Origin: Mermis nigrescens
Taxonomy: Eukaryota; Nematoda; Enoplea; Mermithida; Mermithidae
DNA: 64,000 bases
Direction of reading: 5' to 3'
NCBI GenBank assembly: GCA_036768485.1
Contig: JAVLUZ010000142.1
Location: 20,674,290 to 20,738,289 of the forward strand
In this document: in pieces, positions 33,601 through 46,304 of the stretch
Layout of the letters: every line of letters starts with the position of its first letter
How positions within the stretch are numbered: the first letter of the stretch is position 1
The notes under the pieces: generated by a model
Told to the model about the DNA's origin: nothing
The model's input: only the letters and a program-made list of their open reading frames with translations
The model's database searches: none
Position numbers and translations under genes: made by a program

Positions 33601-35256
33601 TGCTTCGCGTCACCTGCTGACCTTCAGCGAAGCGAGTGCAAGATTAGGCAGCTTTACGAAGCACACATATTTGATGCTGAGTCAGGCTTATAAAAAGAAC
33701 AGGTGCCCCAAAAGCCGAATTTTACGATTTGGAGACGTAAGGGATGTCTAATAAATTTTTGACTCCTGTTGCTTGCCCGTCGTTTTTCGAACTATGTGTA
33801 TCTATGCGAATGAATAGCTTACCTACCAAGATTTGAATGTTTAATACGAATTAAGCTTAGCAGAAAAAAAGTTCAAATGAGAATGAATATACGCGTTTGA
33901 CAGACATTGTGGAATCTAGCCGGGGGAATTCGAACAAAGAAAGTGTTTACGATGTTTCGTATAAATATCAACATTCAGCAACGTAAAACAATTTTTTTTG
34001 AAATAACACTTACCAGCTTAAGTGCAGCTTAAAATTTGTCAAGTTTTTTACTTCTCTTCTGGAATGCTCATATGTATGAATGCGTCTTGATAAATGCACT
34101 GTTGCGGGCTCAAACACACTAGTTATTTACACACGTAAAAGATACCAAACAGAAATAAGCGCATAATTCAAGAATTCGCACGATTATGCTTCTTGAACAA
34201 AAAAAGAACATGAGAAGTGATGCAAATGATTCCAAAAGAAGCTTACCTACCTCAACTAAGAATCAAAATACATCACTAAAAATCAACAAACTCAGTCGAG
34301 TCGAATCATCGTAATAACGTACCAAAGCCCAGTTCACACGAGTGCAATCATCTGCAATTTTGTCGCCGCAGCGCAGACGCCTGAGTTTCAGTGAATGCAG
34401 CCGTTCACACGGCAGAAGCTAAATTTTGCAACCAAATGCTGCAAGCAGATGCAAGTGCCGCTTGAAAGCTGCTTAAAACATGTAGAATGGATTTTAGGGC
34501 GCTAGACAGGGCCTTATCAAAGGGGGAAACGGGGGAGGAGGCCGCCTCCCTCGACGAATAAGAATTTTGAAAGGTGAGATAATGCACGGAAGGATGAAAA
34601 ATCGCATATCTTTGTTACAGAATCTTCAAATTTTCGCGCTTCGCGCCGGATGTGAAGTATTTTCCATAAGTTTAGCCCAAGCACGATCAAAAAAATGATA
34701 CTTTTTATAGCCTTTACAGTGTAATAGATTTTTTTTTCAAAAAATAATCGGATTTTAACGGACAGAGAATGTCAAAAAACGTCGAAAAATCCGGTTTTTG
34801 CGTGCTATCCCGACGAATTTTCCATGATATAGACCAATTTATGTTGGGTCCGCCACCTCCTTGGCCGGATCATGAATGCGGGCCTGGCGCTAGCTATATT
34901 CGTAAGAGCAGATTATTTTCTTGATGATCAATTAAAATCGAAGAGAAAAAGCATTTTGATAAAAAATTATATTAAGACAAGTAATTTTCAAATTTCGATT
35001 ATCGAATTTTGTCATTCTTTCAACCCAGTTTCCGACTTCACGAGCACGATTCTTCATCGCTTAATTGAGCAAATTCACGTTGAATTACGTACTTCAATGA
35101 TTTAAATTTTATACGCTTCAAAAATTTCGATTATTCTGTACCTAAATGAATAGCGTGCAGTATTAAAAGAAAATTGAATGCTTTTTGTAAATTAAGTAAA
35201 TTCATTTTAATTAAGTTTTCAGTAGGTACATCACTTTCAATTTTCCCCATCGGGTC
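30700..35256. other. AT-rich, mostly unique DNA upstream of calexcitin; no exon placed
   Basis: About 4.5 kb with few recognised repeats. The short calexcitin first exon and promoter are expected here or further right, but no ATG with a matching phase-0 donor stood out. A degraded GCGCTTCGCGCC hairpin is at about 34637. CAGTTCACACGAGTG near 34330 and a similar word near 34410 look like a decayed transposon end. Long open frames (32486-32740, 34872-35105) lack family features. Confidence 0.35.
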
Positions 35257-35491
35257 CATACCTGGGCGTGGGGGGTTTGGGGGTATGCGCACCCCAAAAG
35301 ACCAAAAATACCCCCAGAATTCAATTTTTGAGATTTGTCTTTTTCTCGCGCAATTTTTCGATGCCAATGGATAGTGCTCGATGAGAAACGTTGAAAAATG
35401 GTGTTTTTTGGCCATACCACCATTTATAAGACCATTTTTTGACCTTTGAAAAAATCTTGCACCCCCAGAACTTTGATGCCGCCCACCTATG
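35257..35491 (-). mobile_element. GTGGGC MITE, copy 6
   Basis: Reverse-oriented, from CATACCTGGGCGTGG to GCCCACCTATG, flanked by a perfect 8-bp duplication ATCGGGTC (35249-35256, 35492-35499). Complete copy. Confidence 0.92.
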
Positions 35492-36554
35492 ATCGGGTCC
35501 TTCAAAAGCGAGCATCGTCCTCATTGATATGCACCCTGCGAGCGAAAATTGAATTTTAATGAGAATACGCTTGGTTGCAGCAAAAAAATTGAACTCGGTT
35601 CATTCCGTCTACTGCAATGCTTTACAACCAAAACGGCTGGATGCGCGGTTATAATACCGTCCAAACGGAAGCAATCCGTTGCAACCGCTACGACTCAGAC
35701 AGTCCTGCAAATAGCTAAACAGCATGGCCGATCTGGGGGAAGGGGTAAAAAATGGAACCTTTTTGTTGGGCCAAAATAGCCTGAAAAACTGGTATTAGCG
35801 CAAAAATAGCGTTAAAACTACGTTATTACACAGTTTATGGTAAATTTCAAGCACTTTCGAAGAAAATTTTCAATTTCGATCCATTTTTGGCCGTTCTTTT
35901 GCCTTATTTTTCCGAGAAAATTCCCCATGTTTCCCTTTCTGGGGGTCTACTAAACCCCCAATCCCACATGCATGTTTGGTCCTGCCTGTGGGCTTCAGGT
36001 ATTTAGTGCACAATATGCCATTCGTTATTTAAAGACGGAAAGTTAAGAAATTATCCAATCGAACATGCACCGGATGATGGAAAATCAGTCAGCAGGCATG
36101 GACGATAGATTTTTTGTTTATGAGCTTGAAGCAAAATGAAAAATTTTCTATTTTTAAATTTTTCAAAAAATGTCAACCTCAGGATATCTGATTTCAAAAA
36201 TTTCGCCCTTCTCAAATAAAATTCTGGATGCGGGCGTGCAGGTATGTAAAGTGTTTCATTTAGCTTTGAGGTTTTTGAAAAAATTTAGTTATGAATAGCG
36301 TTTCATTTAGCTTTGAAGTTCTTGAAAAAATTTAAAGTGACTACGATAGTGCTTTAAACTAATACAATCAGTCTGATATTATACAGTATGTCCAGTCAAT
36401 TGGAGACGCATGCCAGTCTAAAGCCGCATAACTGCATCGCTTTTGTAGCCTAATTCGTTTGGAAAAATTTTAAAGAAAACCGCATTTAAATGAAGCAGAT
36501 TATAGGCACCTGTCAGTATTTTGCTTCGAACATCGGCAGTATCAGTTTTGACAC

Positions 36555-36710
36555 TGACACTATAGGTGGGCAACAGGCCAATTCTGGGGTCCGATGGGAC
36601 TAAATTGGCAGAAATAGCCCCTAAATTCAACTCTATGGGACGTCTATCGATTAGGTGGGAGGTCCGCCAGATTCTCATTGGGATCAGTCAGACCCCCATC
36701 CACTGAGGAT
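36555..36710 (+). repeat. GGGCAGCA/ATTCTGGGG-family repeat
   Basis: CTATAGGTGGGCAACAGGCC, ATTCTGGGGTCCGATGGG, AAATTGGCAGAAATAGCC and GGTCCGCCAGATTCTC blocks of the family. Short open frames on both strands are artefacts. Confidence 0.5.
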
Positions 36711-37211
36711 GTTTGAAAAAATGTCCATACAGAGCCTTATGCTGAACAAAAAAACTTTTTTGTTGATTCAGCTCCGATTTCCGCATTTTGGCACCCTGTT
36801 TTTTCAGTTAAAAATAAATTTTCGGCATAAAACCATTAGACAATAGAAATTAGATTAGGTATCAATGATATTCGATTCAAATTGTTAAAATATTCAACAA
36901 TGATTATTTCGGGTACGCATTTTGAATGATCAATGATACGCCTTCATAATGTTGCTTTTCTTTAAGACCTTACGTCCTTGGTGGGCTACACATACAGGCT
37001 AATACGAATTTCGGAATAAGAATAAAAATCTAGTTGAAAAATATTGCAATTCACGTACAAGTTCTATAGATGTGCTGATTGTTTGTTTGGTTATGAACAT
37101 TTATTGTCTTTTAGTCGCCCGTATTCGTACATAGCATATTTATCTGCGCAATTTTCTACATATTCCACTTTAAAAATAAAAAAATTCATTCCAGTCGCAT
37201 CGCCTTCTAAC

Positions 37212-37433
37212 TACACGTGGGCGTGGGAGGGGGAAATGCAACCCATAGAAGTTCGAATACCCCCATAATTCAGTTTTTGAAATTTTATGTTTTTTCGCAA
37301 TTTTTTGATGCCAATGCATAGTGCCCAATGAGAAACAATGAAAAATGGTGTTTTTTGGCAATACCACCATTTTTTAGACAATTTGTTGTCCTTTGATTGC
37401 ACCCCAAAGAATTTTGGTGGCTACCCACCTATG
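37212..37433 (-). mobile_element. GTGGGC MITE, copy 7
   Basis: Reverse-oriented, from TACACGTGGGCGTGGG to CTACCCACCTATG. Flanks CTTCTAAC (37204-37211) and CTTCTACC (37434-37441) match at 7 of 8. Internal core intact. Confidence 0.82.
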
Positions 37434-37583
37434 CTTCTACCGAATTGATTTAGATAATTTCCTACTAATATAAGGCGGAATGGCTCTTTTCTAGTTAAAA
37501 TTTCGACATATTACATTTCTATTGCTTACTACACCAAGAGCTTAAATGGGGATGGCAGAGCACTCAATGAAACACATGTTTAC

Positions 37584-37868
37584 CATAGGTGGGCAGCACA
37601 GAAATTCTGGGAGAGGGGTGAAAAAATTTCTGGGGGAAGGGGGTGGTGAAAAAATTTTCAAACGTAAAAAATGGTCTCAAAAGTGGTCGTATGGCGAAAA
37701 AACACCATTTTTCGACGTTACTCATCAAGCACCATCCAATAGCATAAAAAATCGCTAAAAAAGCAAAAAAATTCAAAAATTAAATTCTGGGGCTATTTTG
37801 ATTTCTGGGGGGGGGTATTTCAACTTCTGGGGGTTCATACCCCCAAACTTCCCCCACGCCCACGTGTG
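37584..37868 (+). mobile_element. GTGGGC MITE, copy 8
   Basis: Starts CATAGGTGGGCAGC and ends GCCCACGTGTG. An internal duplication of the GGGGTGAAAAAATTT block near 37610-37655 makes it longer. Flanks do not match, so the duplication has decayed or one border is rearranged. Confidence 0.75.
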
Positions 37869-37869
37869 A

Positions 37870-39040
37870 ACTCTAATTAATCGTAAATCTGGACAGATGC
37901 TTTTTGCAAGCTTTCTCACAAACCGCGTATAAGTAAATTTTCATTCAATACTGCATTACAATCTAGGCAGTCTACAATATGAGCTAAGATTGTTCAAATG
38001 TAAAAGTGCGATATCGTTGAAATACAGAGGAAAAATGCGTGAATCAAATAATAAAAATCACTCGGATATTTGCAAGACACGTACATTAATGGAAAAATCA
38101 CGCGATGGTACATGAAATATAACACGACAGGCACCACAACGAACTAAATTTTACATCTACAATGAAACCTCGTAAGATTTTTTGTACTTTTGCTCAGTCT
38201 CAAACTTTCTAGTGCTCAAAATAATTCTTCCGCTTACAAAACTTCTATGCTAAGAAACCAACATAAATACCCGCATGCGTCAGAAACACGAAAATTTAGC
38301 ATGAATTAGAAAAATTTCAAACAAAAGCTCAATTCTGTCACTATCCTGCTACTTTAGTCTCCTTGTTTAAGAGGTTAGAAGCCCGGAATACACTATCTTA
38401 CGCATTTCATCAAACGATTCGCATACTCTCTTTTTCTATTTATCACATCACGCGTCTTTAAAGCAGATGAATGACAGTAAGAAAATTGGGCTGCGATGCA
38501 AAAGATAAAAGAGGCTTGTTATTGCTAAAGAGAACAAAAGAAAAAATATGTTCTCTAAATTTCGAGCAATCAATCCCGTTAACAAAATTATTATAAATCT
38601 AACTTTATTCCGCACCGAATTCCACAGCATTTCATATACGTAAATACAATTACTGAAAACAGAAAAGACTATTTAATTTTAAATAACAAGTCGCACACAC
38701 AAACTTTTAAGTCAGAAAAACAATGTCTGCTGAACAGTCAGAACTCAGAAAACCTGACGAATGTTTGTACAGCAAAAGCGTAAGGATTTACATGGTTTAG
38801 AAAACAATAAGACAAAAATATGAATAAATTTAATTTTTTACATTTAATTCGTGAACGCATTGGCGGTTACCGGGTTCAATTAGCACTTGACCATCACAGT
38901 ATTAGTCCTGATTCTGTAACACAAATTATTTCAGTTTTTCTCTAATTCCAGAAAACGACGAAAATTTAGAACAGGAGGGAGATTAGGCCGACTCGGGATA
39001 AGCAGCTAAAATGCAACAGCTCAAAATTATTTTCGTCATC
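37870..39040. other. AT-rich intergenic DNA, nothing recognised
   Basis: About 1.2 kb with no repeat family seen elsewhere in the window and no protein-like frame. It could hold upstream exons or regulatory DNA of calexcitin or the 3' flank of the MARCH gene. Confidence 0.3.
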
Positions 39041-39044
39041 CTTA

Positions 39045-39425
39045 AACGTATATGATCTGGATGATCTGGGGGTTCCACCCTCGCCCAGAAATGTTTTGAT
39101 CCTCTCCCCGAAATTCGCAATTTTTCGAAAGTTTCCGAAAATTTCCTAAAAATTCGTAGAAAAGGTGCCTTTTTAGGCATTTTTAGCTATCTATTTGCTC
39201 GAAAAGTGTCAATTTTCGGCGCTTCGTGCCATGTACTTATGTTTTGTCCAATTTGTTTGGCTTTTTATTATTTTTAAAATTTTTGTTTGTTATACTCTAG
39301 AAAACGAGAGCATCGTCTGAACGCCGAAAAAATGACGTTTTCGACGCGTACCCACAAATTTTGTGCCCCAAAAAATGCACTTTAAAATTTCGCCCCTACC
39401 CCGGAATTACCATGCTACGCATGTC
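39045..39425 (+). repeat. CATGGGAATTCTGGGG-family repeat
   Basis: GATCTGGGGGTTCCACCC to CCCGGAATTACCATGCTACG, with a GGCGCTTCGTGCC hairpin variant at about 39219. Same order of blocks as 26070-26427. Confidence 0.55.
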
Positions 39426-39769
39426 TCATCCTGACGACTACATACACGATCTGAACGTTGTAACAAGCACAGAATTCTCACGATGCATCCGAATTGAATT
39501 GGAAACATTCAAAATGATAGTGTGCTCCAAATTTCAACCAGTAATTGTAATCGAAACGAACATTCAACAACTTTAACAACAGCAGACGAGGCGCGAATAA
39601 AAATAAAATGAGATAGATTGATGGAAAATTAAATTAGAGTAATAGAATATTTGCATTTCGACCAATAAAATTAGCGTAATGAGTCGAGAAAGCGCGATTC
39701 TTCGCACAAACATCGCAACGGCTCGAATCGACTGTGGGGAAATGACGAATTCAGTCAAACTCATACCAG

Positions 39770-39955
39770 GAACAGGAGATGTGGGGATCCCCCCACTCAG
39801 AAGTTGATCGTCCTCCCATCCCCAAAACGGAAAATTTTTGACCCCCCTATTTTTGGAAAAATTTGAATTTTTCGGCCAAAAATTGGGGGTCATTTACCCC
39901 CCCCCCTCAATGGCCCGGAACCCCCACTTAAAATTTCGAGTCGTTACACGCATGG
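39770..39955 (-). repeat. TTACATG-family repeat
   Basis: GGATCCCCCCACTCAGAAG, AAACGGAAAATTTTTGACCC and TTTCGAGTCGTTACACGCATG, downstream of the MARCH stop codon. Confidence 0.55.
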
Positions 39956-40176
39956 TTGAACTCGCAAGTGATTCTCAATCCAATATGAAAAAATCTCATC
40001 AAAGAAGACCTTAGATTAATTTACACTGTAGTGAGAAATCGAATCAATCGATTATTTCGACTTAATTTCGTCACGGCATCCGGGCCAAGGTTGCCGGTGT
40101 AAACAAACGAGAAGTCTTTTCAGTCCGACAGCGGAATTCAGAAAATTGTAAAGTGTAAAGTGAAGCGCCGGCTACT

Positions 40177-40459
40177 TTACACCGACGACGAATGCGGTTC
40201 GGTGGAAGAAGAGGGTGCGGGCCTAATTCGGCATTTCTTCGACGCCGCTATTAATTGAGGATCCCGCTCCGGTCGATACTCCTCGATGCGCCATTCCTGA
40301 TTCATAGTCCAAAATCGCACGATCAATTTGTAGACAGTCGTTTGCGCCTTCACTTCAACGTACATAGCGAGAAAGAATGCGCAAAAAAACGTAACCCCGC
40401 AAATCAACGTCACCACCTCCTGGCTGGTCAATTCGATTTTATCGCTGGATGTTAAGGAC
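40177..40459 (-). CDS. MARCH-type RING-CH ubiquitin ligase, last coding exon
   Basis: Acceptor TTTTCACGCAG ends at 40460. The first base completes a Lys codon, then 93 codons and TAA follow. The exon holds the second membrane helix, TSQEVVTLICGVTFFCAFFL leading into AMYVEVKAQTT. Then comes the conserved post-helix motif VYKLIVRFWTMNQEWRIEEY, which matches the VYxxxxRWxxxNxxWxVLxY motif after the second helix of MARCH4/9/11-like and related insect proteins, and then a Ser/Pro-rich tail ending SSSV. Joining it to 46666-46835, 48076-48165 and 50760-50930 gives 237 residues, a normal size for a small MARCH protein. Low-GC surroundings but GC-rich exon, as expected for retained coding sequence. 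Confidence 0.88.
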
Positions 40460-40484
40460 CTGCGTGAAAATTGATATGAAAAGC

Positions 40485-40670
40485 ATACATGTAACAGGGG
40501 GTGGAGAGATCCCTCCGCCCAAAGATAGTCATCCCCGAAGCCAGGAAATTTTGGAACCCCCCCCGATTTTTTTTAAAAATTGAATTTTTCAGCCATTTTT
40601 ACGTGTTTTTGGCCACAAAATTAGAGTTAATTACCCCATCCCCAATGGCCGGTGAAAAGGAATTGCATCG
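40485..40670 (+). repeat. TTACATG-family repeat in MARCH intron
   Basis: Starts CATACATGTAACAGGGGGTG and includes GAAGCCAGGAAATTTTGG and CAGCCATTTTTACGTGTTTT. It begins only about 25 bases from the acceptor of the last MARCH exon. Confidence 0.6.
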
Positions 40671-40919
40671 TGCTTAATTGGATGCAAGCAAGCGAACATG
40701 GGCGGCGCTCTAAATTCTGGAGTTTGAAATTTTTCAAAGGTCAAAAAGGTGAAAAATGGCAATAAGGACAAAAAACATCATTTTTTACGCAATTAATTGA
40801 GCTCTATCCATCGGCGTAAAATGATCGAAAAAATTTTCAACATTCAATTCTGGGGTCTTCCGGATTCTGTAGATTCTAGACAGTACACACCTGACCCAAC
40901 TCCCGTTAATGAACAAAAA

Positions 40920-41218
40920 CGTTTTTTCATTTATTTTGTCTTTAAACGTCTTTTGTGCTAATTTCGCATTTTAAAAAGCATTCTAAGTCCATTTTGACTG
41001 CATTATATCACTTTAACAACTCAAAAAATTCAGAAATCGATTAATTTCTGGTGCTTTTGGGGTAAAAAGGAACACAAATTATTAATGCGACGCGAAGCGC
41101 CGGAAGAGTTTTGACATTTTTACCGCTTTTATCATCAAAAAGGATGGAAAAAACGTTCCGCCAGCTCAAAATCGGCGGACCGTACCTGTCAGGCTGACGC
41201 TTCAGCGGAAGGTAATAC
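40920..41218 (+). repeat. AACGTTCC-family repeat in MARCH intron
   Basis: AAAACGTTCCGCCAGCTCAA, CGGCGGACCGTACCTGTC and a near-exact ACGCGAAGCGCC palindrome at about 41092. It immediately precedes a GTGGGC MITE inserted in its right end. Confidence 0.6.
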
Positions 41219-41226
41219 CCCCTCAC

Positions 41227-41499
41227 CAAAGGTGTGCGGCACCAAAATTCTGAGGGGAGCGGGGTGGTGCAAGATTTTTTCAAAAGTCAAAAAATGGCCT
41301 TAAAAATGGTGGTATAACGAAAAAACACCATTTTTCAACGTTTCTCATTGAGCACTATCCGTTGGCTTCTAAAAAATTGCTAAAAAACAAAAAAAAATTT
41401 CGAAAATTGAATTCTGCGGGTATTTTGATTTCTGGGGGGGGGTATTTTGGTTTCTGAGGGGGAGGGGGTGAATCCCCAAACCCCCCACGCCCAGGTATG
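41227..41499 (+). mobile_element. GTGGGC MITE, copy 9
   Basis: Starts CAAAGGTGTGCGGC (a divergent left end) and ends GCCCAGGTATG, flanked by a perfect 8-bp duplication CCCCTCAC (41219-41226, 41500-41507). Complete; inserted in the AACGTTCC-family repeat, whose CCCCCTCACC end is split. Confidence 0.9.
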
Positions 41500-42451
41500 C
41501 CCCTCACCCCCTATGTGCATGTATGGATAAGGATTAGCTAACGCATTTAGGGGAGGTCTAAGGATCCAGGACACCCATGCACACTGAGGGGGGGGGTTAG
41601 GGCGGGTATCCCCCTGCCACACCTTTTGAAAGGCGTTCCCGTCTCAGGCCATTCGCGGACCAAAACCTATTGATGGAATTATAAGAGCGCGCCAAACGAT
41701 GCCCAGCAGTATAATCTGAAGTATTTTTCGAGTATTACTGTCCATTCACTCATTCATTCAGACCTTTTATGTCCATTATTCGGTCTACATCTGATAGACA
41801 AAGTCATTCCATCGTTCTTATTATCATTTGTTTGTATGCAAACTTAATCTCGAGTATTCAATAAGAGAAAAATTCAACGAATTAAAGCATTTTTACTGGT
41901 TTTGACGGGGGAAGGGGGTAGGAACGACAAAAATATCTAAAAAAATCAACATAAAGTCATCATTTTGCGCCATAATTAGCCATAAAAATTAATCATTTGC
42001 CCCCCCAGAAAACTCGGTTTGCCCCCTTCCAGAACTTTTAACGTATGCATGTATGGTCCAGGAAGATACCGCTCGAAGACCAGAAGGGAAAATTTTCTGA
42101 AAAAATCAACTAGAAGGTATGCGTTAAAGCGGTCTATTCACAATTTCAATTTTTCCACCGATTTGTGACAAAACAATAAGACTCTATCAACTTTTGATTA
42201 TGGACAGACTTTATGCCTATTTCTTGAGCAAAAATGAAAAAGCTGAGAACCAAAAGAGCAGTCGATTTATGTTTACACAAGGCAGATATTTAGAGCAAAG
42301 TTCCAAAATTTTCTATCGAAATTTTTAGACCTGCACTGAATATTTCCGAAAAATCTGTGGCCCAATTGGCTCTACAGTAAGAAGCAAGACATTCTATATG
42401 AATAAACGTTGAAACGTTACCATCTAACAAATCTTCAAACTGACTTTTAGG

Positions 42452-42821
42452 CAGTTTTTTGTACAAGATCCCTCTGTACATGTAAAAAGATGGTCCCCAG
42501 AAGTCTTTGTACATTTTGTACTTGCAAATATTCGGGTGATATAAAATGATGTAGTAGCGTTAACGGAGAGGTAAAACAGAGTTTTTCGACCTTTGGTAGC
42601 GTTTTTGGCCAATTTATGGGTTTCTTATGATAAAAAATAGTTAAAACTGTATCAAAACGGGCGCGAAGCGCCGAAAAATTTTGTACAAACAATTACTCAT
42701 TTTTTTGGAATTTCAGGCTTTTTACAGTTTTTGTCTTACCAAAAATCCTTGTGCATGTACAAAGACGGTCCCGAAAAGTCTTAGTACATAAAAAAAACTT
42801 TTCCGAATACAAAAGACAGTG
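42452..42821 (+). mobile_element. GTAC MITE, short copy
   Basis: Starts CAGTTTTTTGTACAAG and ends ATACAAAAGACAGTG. Flanks CTTTTAGG (42444-42451) and CTTCTAGA (42822-42829) match at 6 of 8. One exact GGCGCGAAGCGCC is at about 42661. The second half-unit of the 760-base form is absent. Confidence 0.78.
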
Positions 42822-42990
42822 CTTCTAGATATCTTTGAAAAGCTAATTTAATTAGTCAATTGTCCGCTCATTGAGCTAAGTAGCCGTGAATCAAGAAATT
42901 TTTTATACCTATGTATCACTTGCATATAACAGGGAAGTTGAGGGAGATCTCCCACACAATATCGGTCGTCCCTCCATCGCCCAAAATCAG

Positions 42991-45900
42991 GGCCCAGTTG
43001 CAATAAACGTACTTAAGTACGAGCTGGTGCTTAAGTAACAGTTTAAGCAACAGACTGTTGCTCAGACAGTTGCAATAAAATTGGAGCTGCTGCTTATCTT
43101 AAGCACGTGCTTTTAAGCACATACTTAAGCTTGTGCTTAATTTTGGACTGTTGCAATAAAGTAAGCACATGCTTATCTTGGTCCGAGCTGATGCTTAACT
43201 TTATGAGTGGTCGGAGGCACTCATAAGTACCAGCTTGGCCGCGTTGACTAATATTTTCCATGAATTCGCAGACACATTCATTAGATATTTTTGCTGAAAA
43301 ATCATTTAAAATATGCGAGAAAAAGTTAATCTATTGAAATTACGGGGCGGTGATCATACTTGTGCATATACAGGACGGAAATTCTGGGAGGTTTGACCTA
43401 AAAATTTTTAATAAGTGCCTTTTTGGCTCACGATAGATACGTGTCAAAAACGTTTCAATTTTTCACACGATGTTTTTTCTTGCTAGAAAGTGATCAAGAA
43501 AAATTTAATACGATTTGATAAAATTTAGTCAAAACTGACTACAAAAATCAACACTTTCGGACTAAATAAAAGATCGCTAAAAACGTAAAACAAGTCGTTT
43601 TCGACGAGAGTCTGATAACCAACATTCTACGAGGTGAAAAATTTTTGCGGGGGTAGAGGGGGCTAGGCTAACCCCAAGATTGTGTACGGCGGTGTCTTGA
43701 TTTTGTTCATTAAAGATATACATTTTTTTGTTAGAGGATTTTTTAGTTTTTATGTTCATTTTTGAGCTCAATTTGGAAAGTAAATTCGACATTAAGAATA
43801 TTTTTTCAGAAAGTGTTCAAATGTTATATAGAAAAACGTTCGCTATTTCGTACAGAATTATTTAATTGGGGATTATTTTCGATTTAATTGGGAAGCTAGT
43901 TCTTGTTTTTCTCGCCAGCATGAGTACTTTACGGGCGGGAAGTAATAAACTAATTATTTGTATATTACGAAAATTTTTGTCAGAAGTTGCTTAAATGCAG
44001 TATAAATAGGAAAGCGTTAGTATGCGTTATTTCGTGCAAAATCGTTTTATTGGAATTGTTTTCGATTTTATTGGGGAGGGGCTAGTTCTTGTTCTTCTTA
44101 CCAGCATCAGTGCGCAATAAACTAATCATTTGCCTTAGAAAAAAGACAGCATTTATCATTCAGCTATTATTCTATTATAGAAATTTGGAATATTGCTGTT
44201 AAAAATATCGATGTTACATGGCGGCATTAGGTAAACAGTTTGAATAATGAGGTTTCAGTACCATAGGTGGGCAGCACCAAAGTTCTGGGGAGGGGTGTGC
44301 AAGATTTTTTCAAAGGTCAAAAAATGGCCCTAAAAATGGTGGTATGGCCGAAAACACCACTTTTCAACGTTTATCATCGAGCACTAACCATTGGCATCAA
44401 AAAATTGCGGAAAAAACAAAAAATTTTAAAAAATTGAATTCTGGTGGGGTATTTTGGTTTCTGGGAGAGGTGCATACCCCCAAACCTTCCACGCCCAGGT
44501 ATGTTCAGTACCAGCTATCTGAGGTCAGTTGATGGGCAAGAAAGATGCGAAATTCTTTGCTTTACTAAGCCGCAATAATACGCAAGGTGTAATTTAAGCG
44601 AGAGTATATTAGACAATCTTATTTCATTGCTGAAGTGTTCAGCTACGAGAAAATGCGTTTTTGACTGTAAATTTGATTTCCGTTCGGCCCAAGTTTTGCC
44701 CTGTTTCTCATAAAAATATTGTTTTTGACATGCTCAATTCATTTCAGTCGAGCCATTAGGGTCATATGCAGTTTCCTTTTTATCAGGAGGAAGGGTCAGT
44801 CAGTGTTTTTTAAATTAAAATGCTTTTAAAGATGCTAATTCACAGTTTCTGGTAAATCAAATGTTTTTTTGCAAATAGGTTTTGATTTTTTCCTTGTCGT
44901 TTGCTGGGCTCCATCTTTCACTAGAAAATTTACCATTTTCTCATTCTTGGAGGTCTTAATCCCCAAACTTTAACGTTTACGACTGACGGCATTTTTCTCT
45001 TTTAGGGAAAACAATTTGCAAGTCATTATCAAATCCTCAACACACGACCAGAGTGAAAAGGATAATTTTTTATGTTGTGCATGTCAATTTGAAAGCATTC
45101 TTTGAGCCTTTATAAAAAAATTGAATAATACATTTGGGCTGAGGTACCAACTTTCTTGAATCCGAAGAGCCAGGCTTACGAGCTTATTGATCGGATAATG
45201 CTTAATTTTTCGTGGAAACATAATGTCAAAAATTTTCCGTTGTCTTAAGAAGAATGATGTTGTATTTTTATCATAAGAAGCGCCAACAAAGTGACAAAAA
45301 ACCTAAAAATCCTCGGGGAAAAGCTAAAATGGACAAGCATTATTATCGCTTTCTTTTGGCTCAAGAAAAAACAGAAACTAAATTCACAACGAGGAGTTTT
45401 AAAACAAAATATCTGAATTATTGCTTTAATAGAAAGTAAAGAGAATGGATCAGGACAAAATGGGAAGAACAAAGGGAAAGACAAAAAATATATAAATAAA
45501 TAAAATAAGTTATTGATGTAAAAAATGACTTAACAGAAAAACAAAAAAGTGTTGATTTAATCTTAAATGAAACGTGTACCAATTGCAGTCGACCTGTTAC
45601 AGTATTTATGTCTTGCAAAAGACTATATAAATGCTTTAAAATATGAAAAAATTAATACGGAAATCGGGAAACCGATAACGTAAAATGCGAGTATTGTTAC
45701 AGGCGTACCCTCGCCTTGTGAAATAATTGAAATAAGGAAACATATAATGCAAGAGTGATCAATCAATTTACCAAAATACGAGCACATGCACAAGCTGCAA
45801 ACTAAGACGGATATTAAATTTTAGGACAGTAGGTTGAAGTATCAAAATTAAAGTAAAATTAATAGTCCAAAATTTAGCGATTATTCCATAGAATTATTAC

Positions 45901-46304
45901 AATCTTTCTAGCTAACGTTATTTAAAAATATTATCGCAACTGTATAGCGTAATTCCCACGTTTTGTGTGGCTTTGGGACTTTTCCCAGGAAGGAGCGGTA
46001 TTTTTCTTTGATTTTAATGATATGCATGGCTCGACTGACGGGATTTTTTGACATCAACCTCATTTGCACATTTTTCAGACAGCGTCTGGCAGGAGTAAAT
46101 ATAGAAACTGTTGCTTAAGTTAAGCACGAACTTAAGCATGTGCTTCGAAGATTTAAGCACGTACTTATAAGCACGTGCTAGGTTAAGCACGAGGTCAAAA
46201 TTTTTATTGCAACCAAATTAAGCAGATGCTTATCCTAGCACGTGCTTAAGCACTTTAAGCATGAACTTAATCAAAGCACGTGCTTACGATATTGCAACTG
46301 GGCC
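42991..46304 (+). mobile_element. PIF/Harbinger- or CACTA-like element, 3314 bp
   Basis: Ends are perfect inverted repeats of GGCCCAGTTGCAATA (42991-43005, reversed 46290-46304), with a 3-bp duplication CAG on both sides (42988-42990, 46305-46307). Subterminal regions (43010-43220, 46105-46285) are packed with TTAAGCA words and AAGCACGTGCTT palindromes. Inside are a GTGGGC MITE (44262-44503) and an A-rich stretch with short basic frames (45254-45439 and following, KKRQQSDKKPKNPRGKAK) that might be a dead coding relic. There is no intact transposase. A 3-bp duplication fits PIF/Harbinger best, but CACTA elements can also give 3 bp. Confidence 0.82.
44262..44503 (+). mobile_element. GTGGGC MITE, copy 10 (nested)
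   Basis: Starts CATAGGTGGGCAGC and ends GCCCAGGTATG, flanked by a perfect 8-bp duplication TTCAGTAC (44254-44261, 44504-44511). Nested within the element 42991-46304. Confidence 0.92.

Noticed and set aside
38380..38405. ATG-AAA-TGC followed by a GTAAGA donor on the minus strand, as the missing calexcitin first exon
   Set aside because: Phase fits, but it is only three codons with a poor start context and 7.7 kb away; too weak to annotate.
42991..46304. Possible transposase gene inside the 3.3-kb element (basic frames near 45254-45620)
   Set aside because: Frames are short and interrupted, with no catalytic motif; at best a relic, so not called as a CDS.
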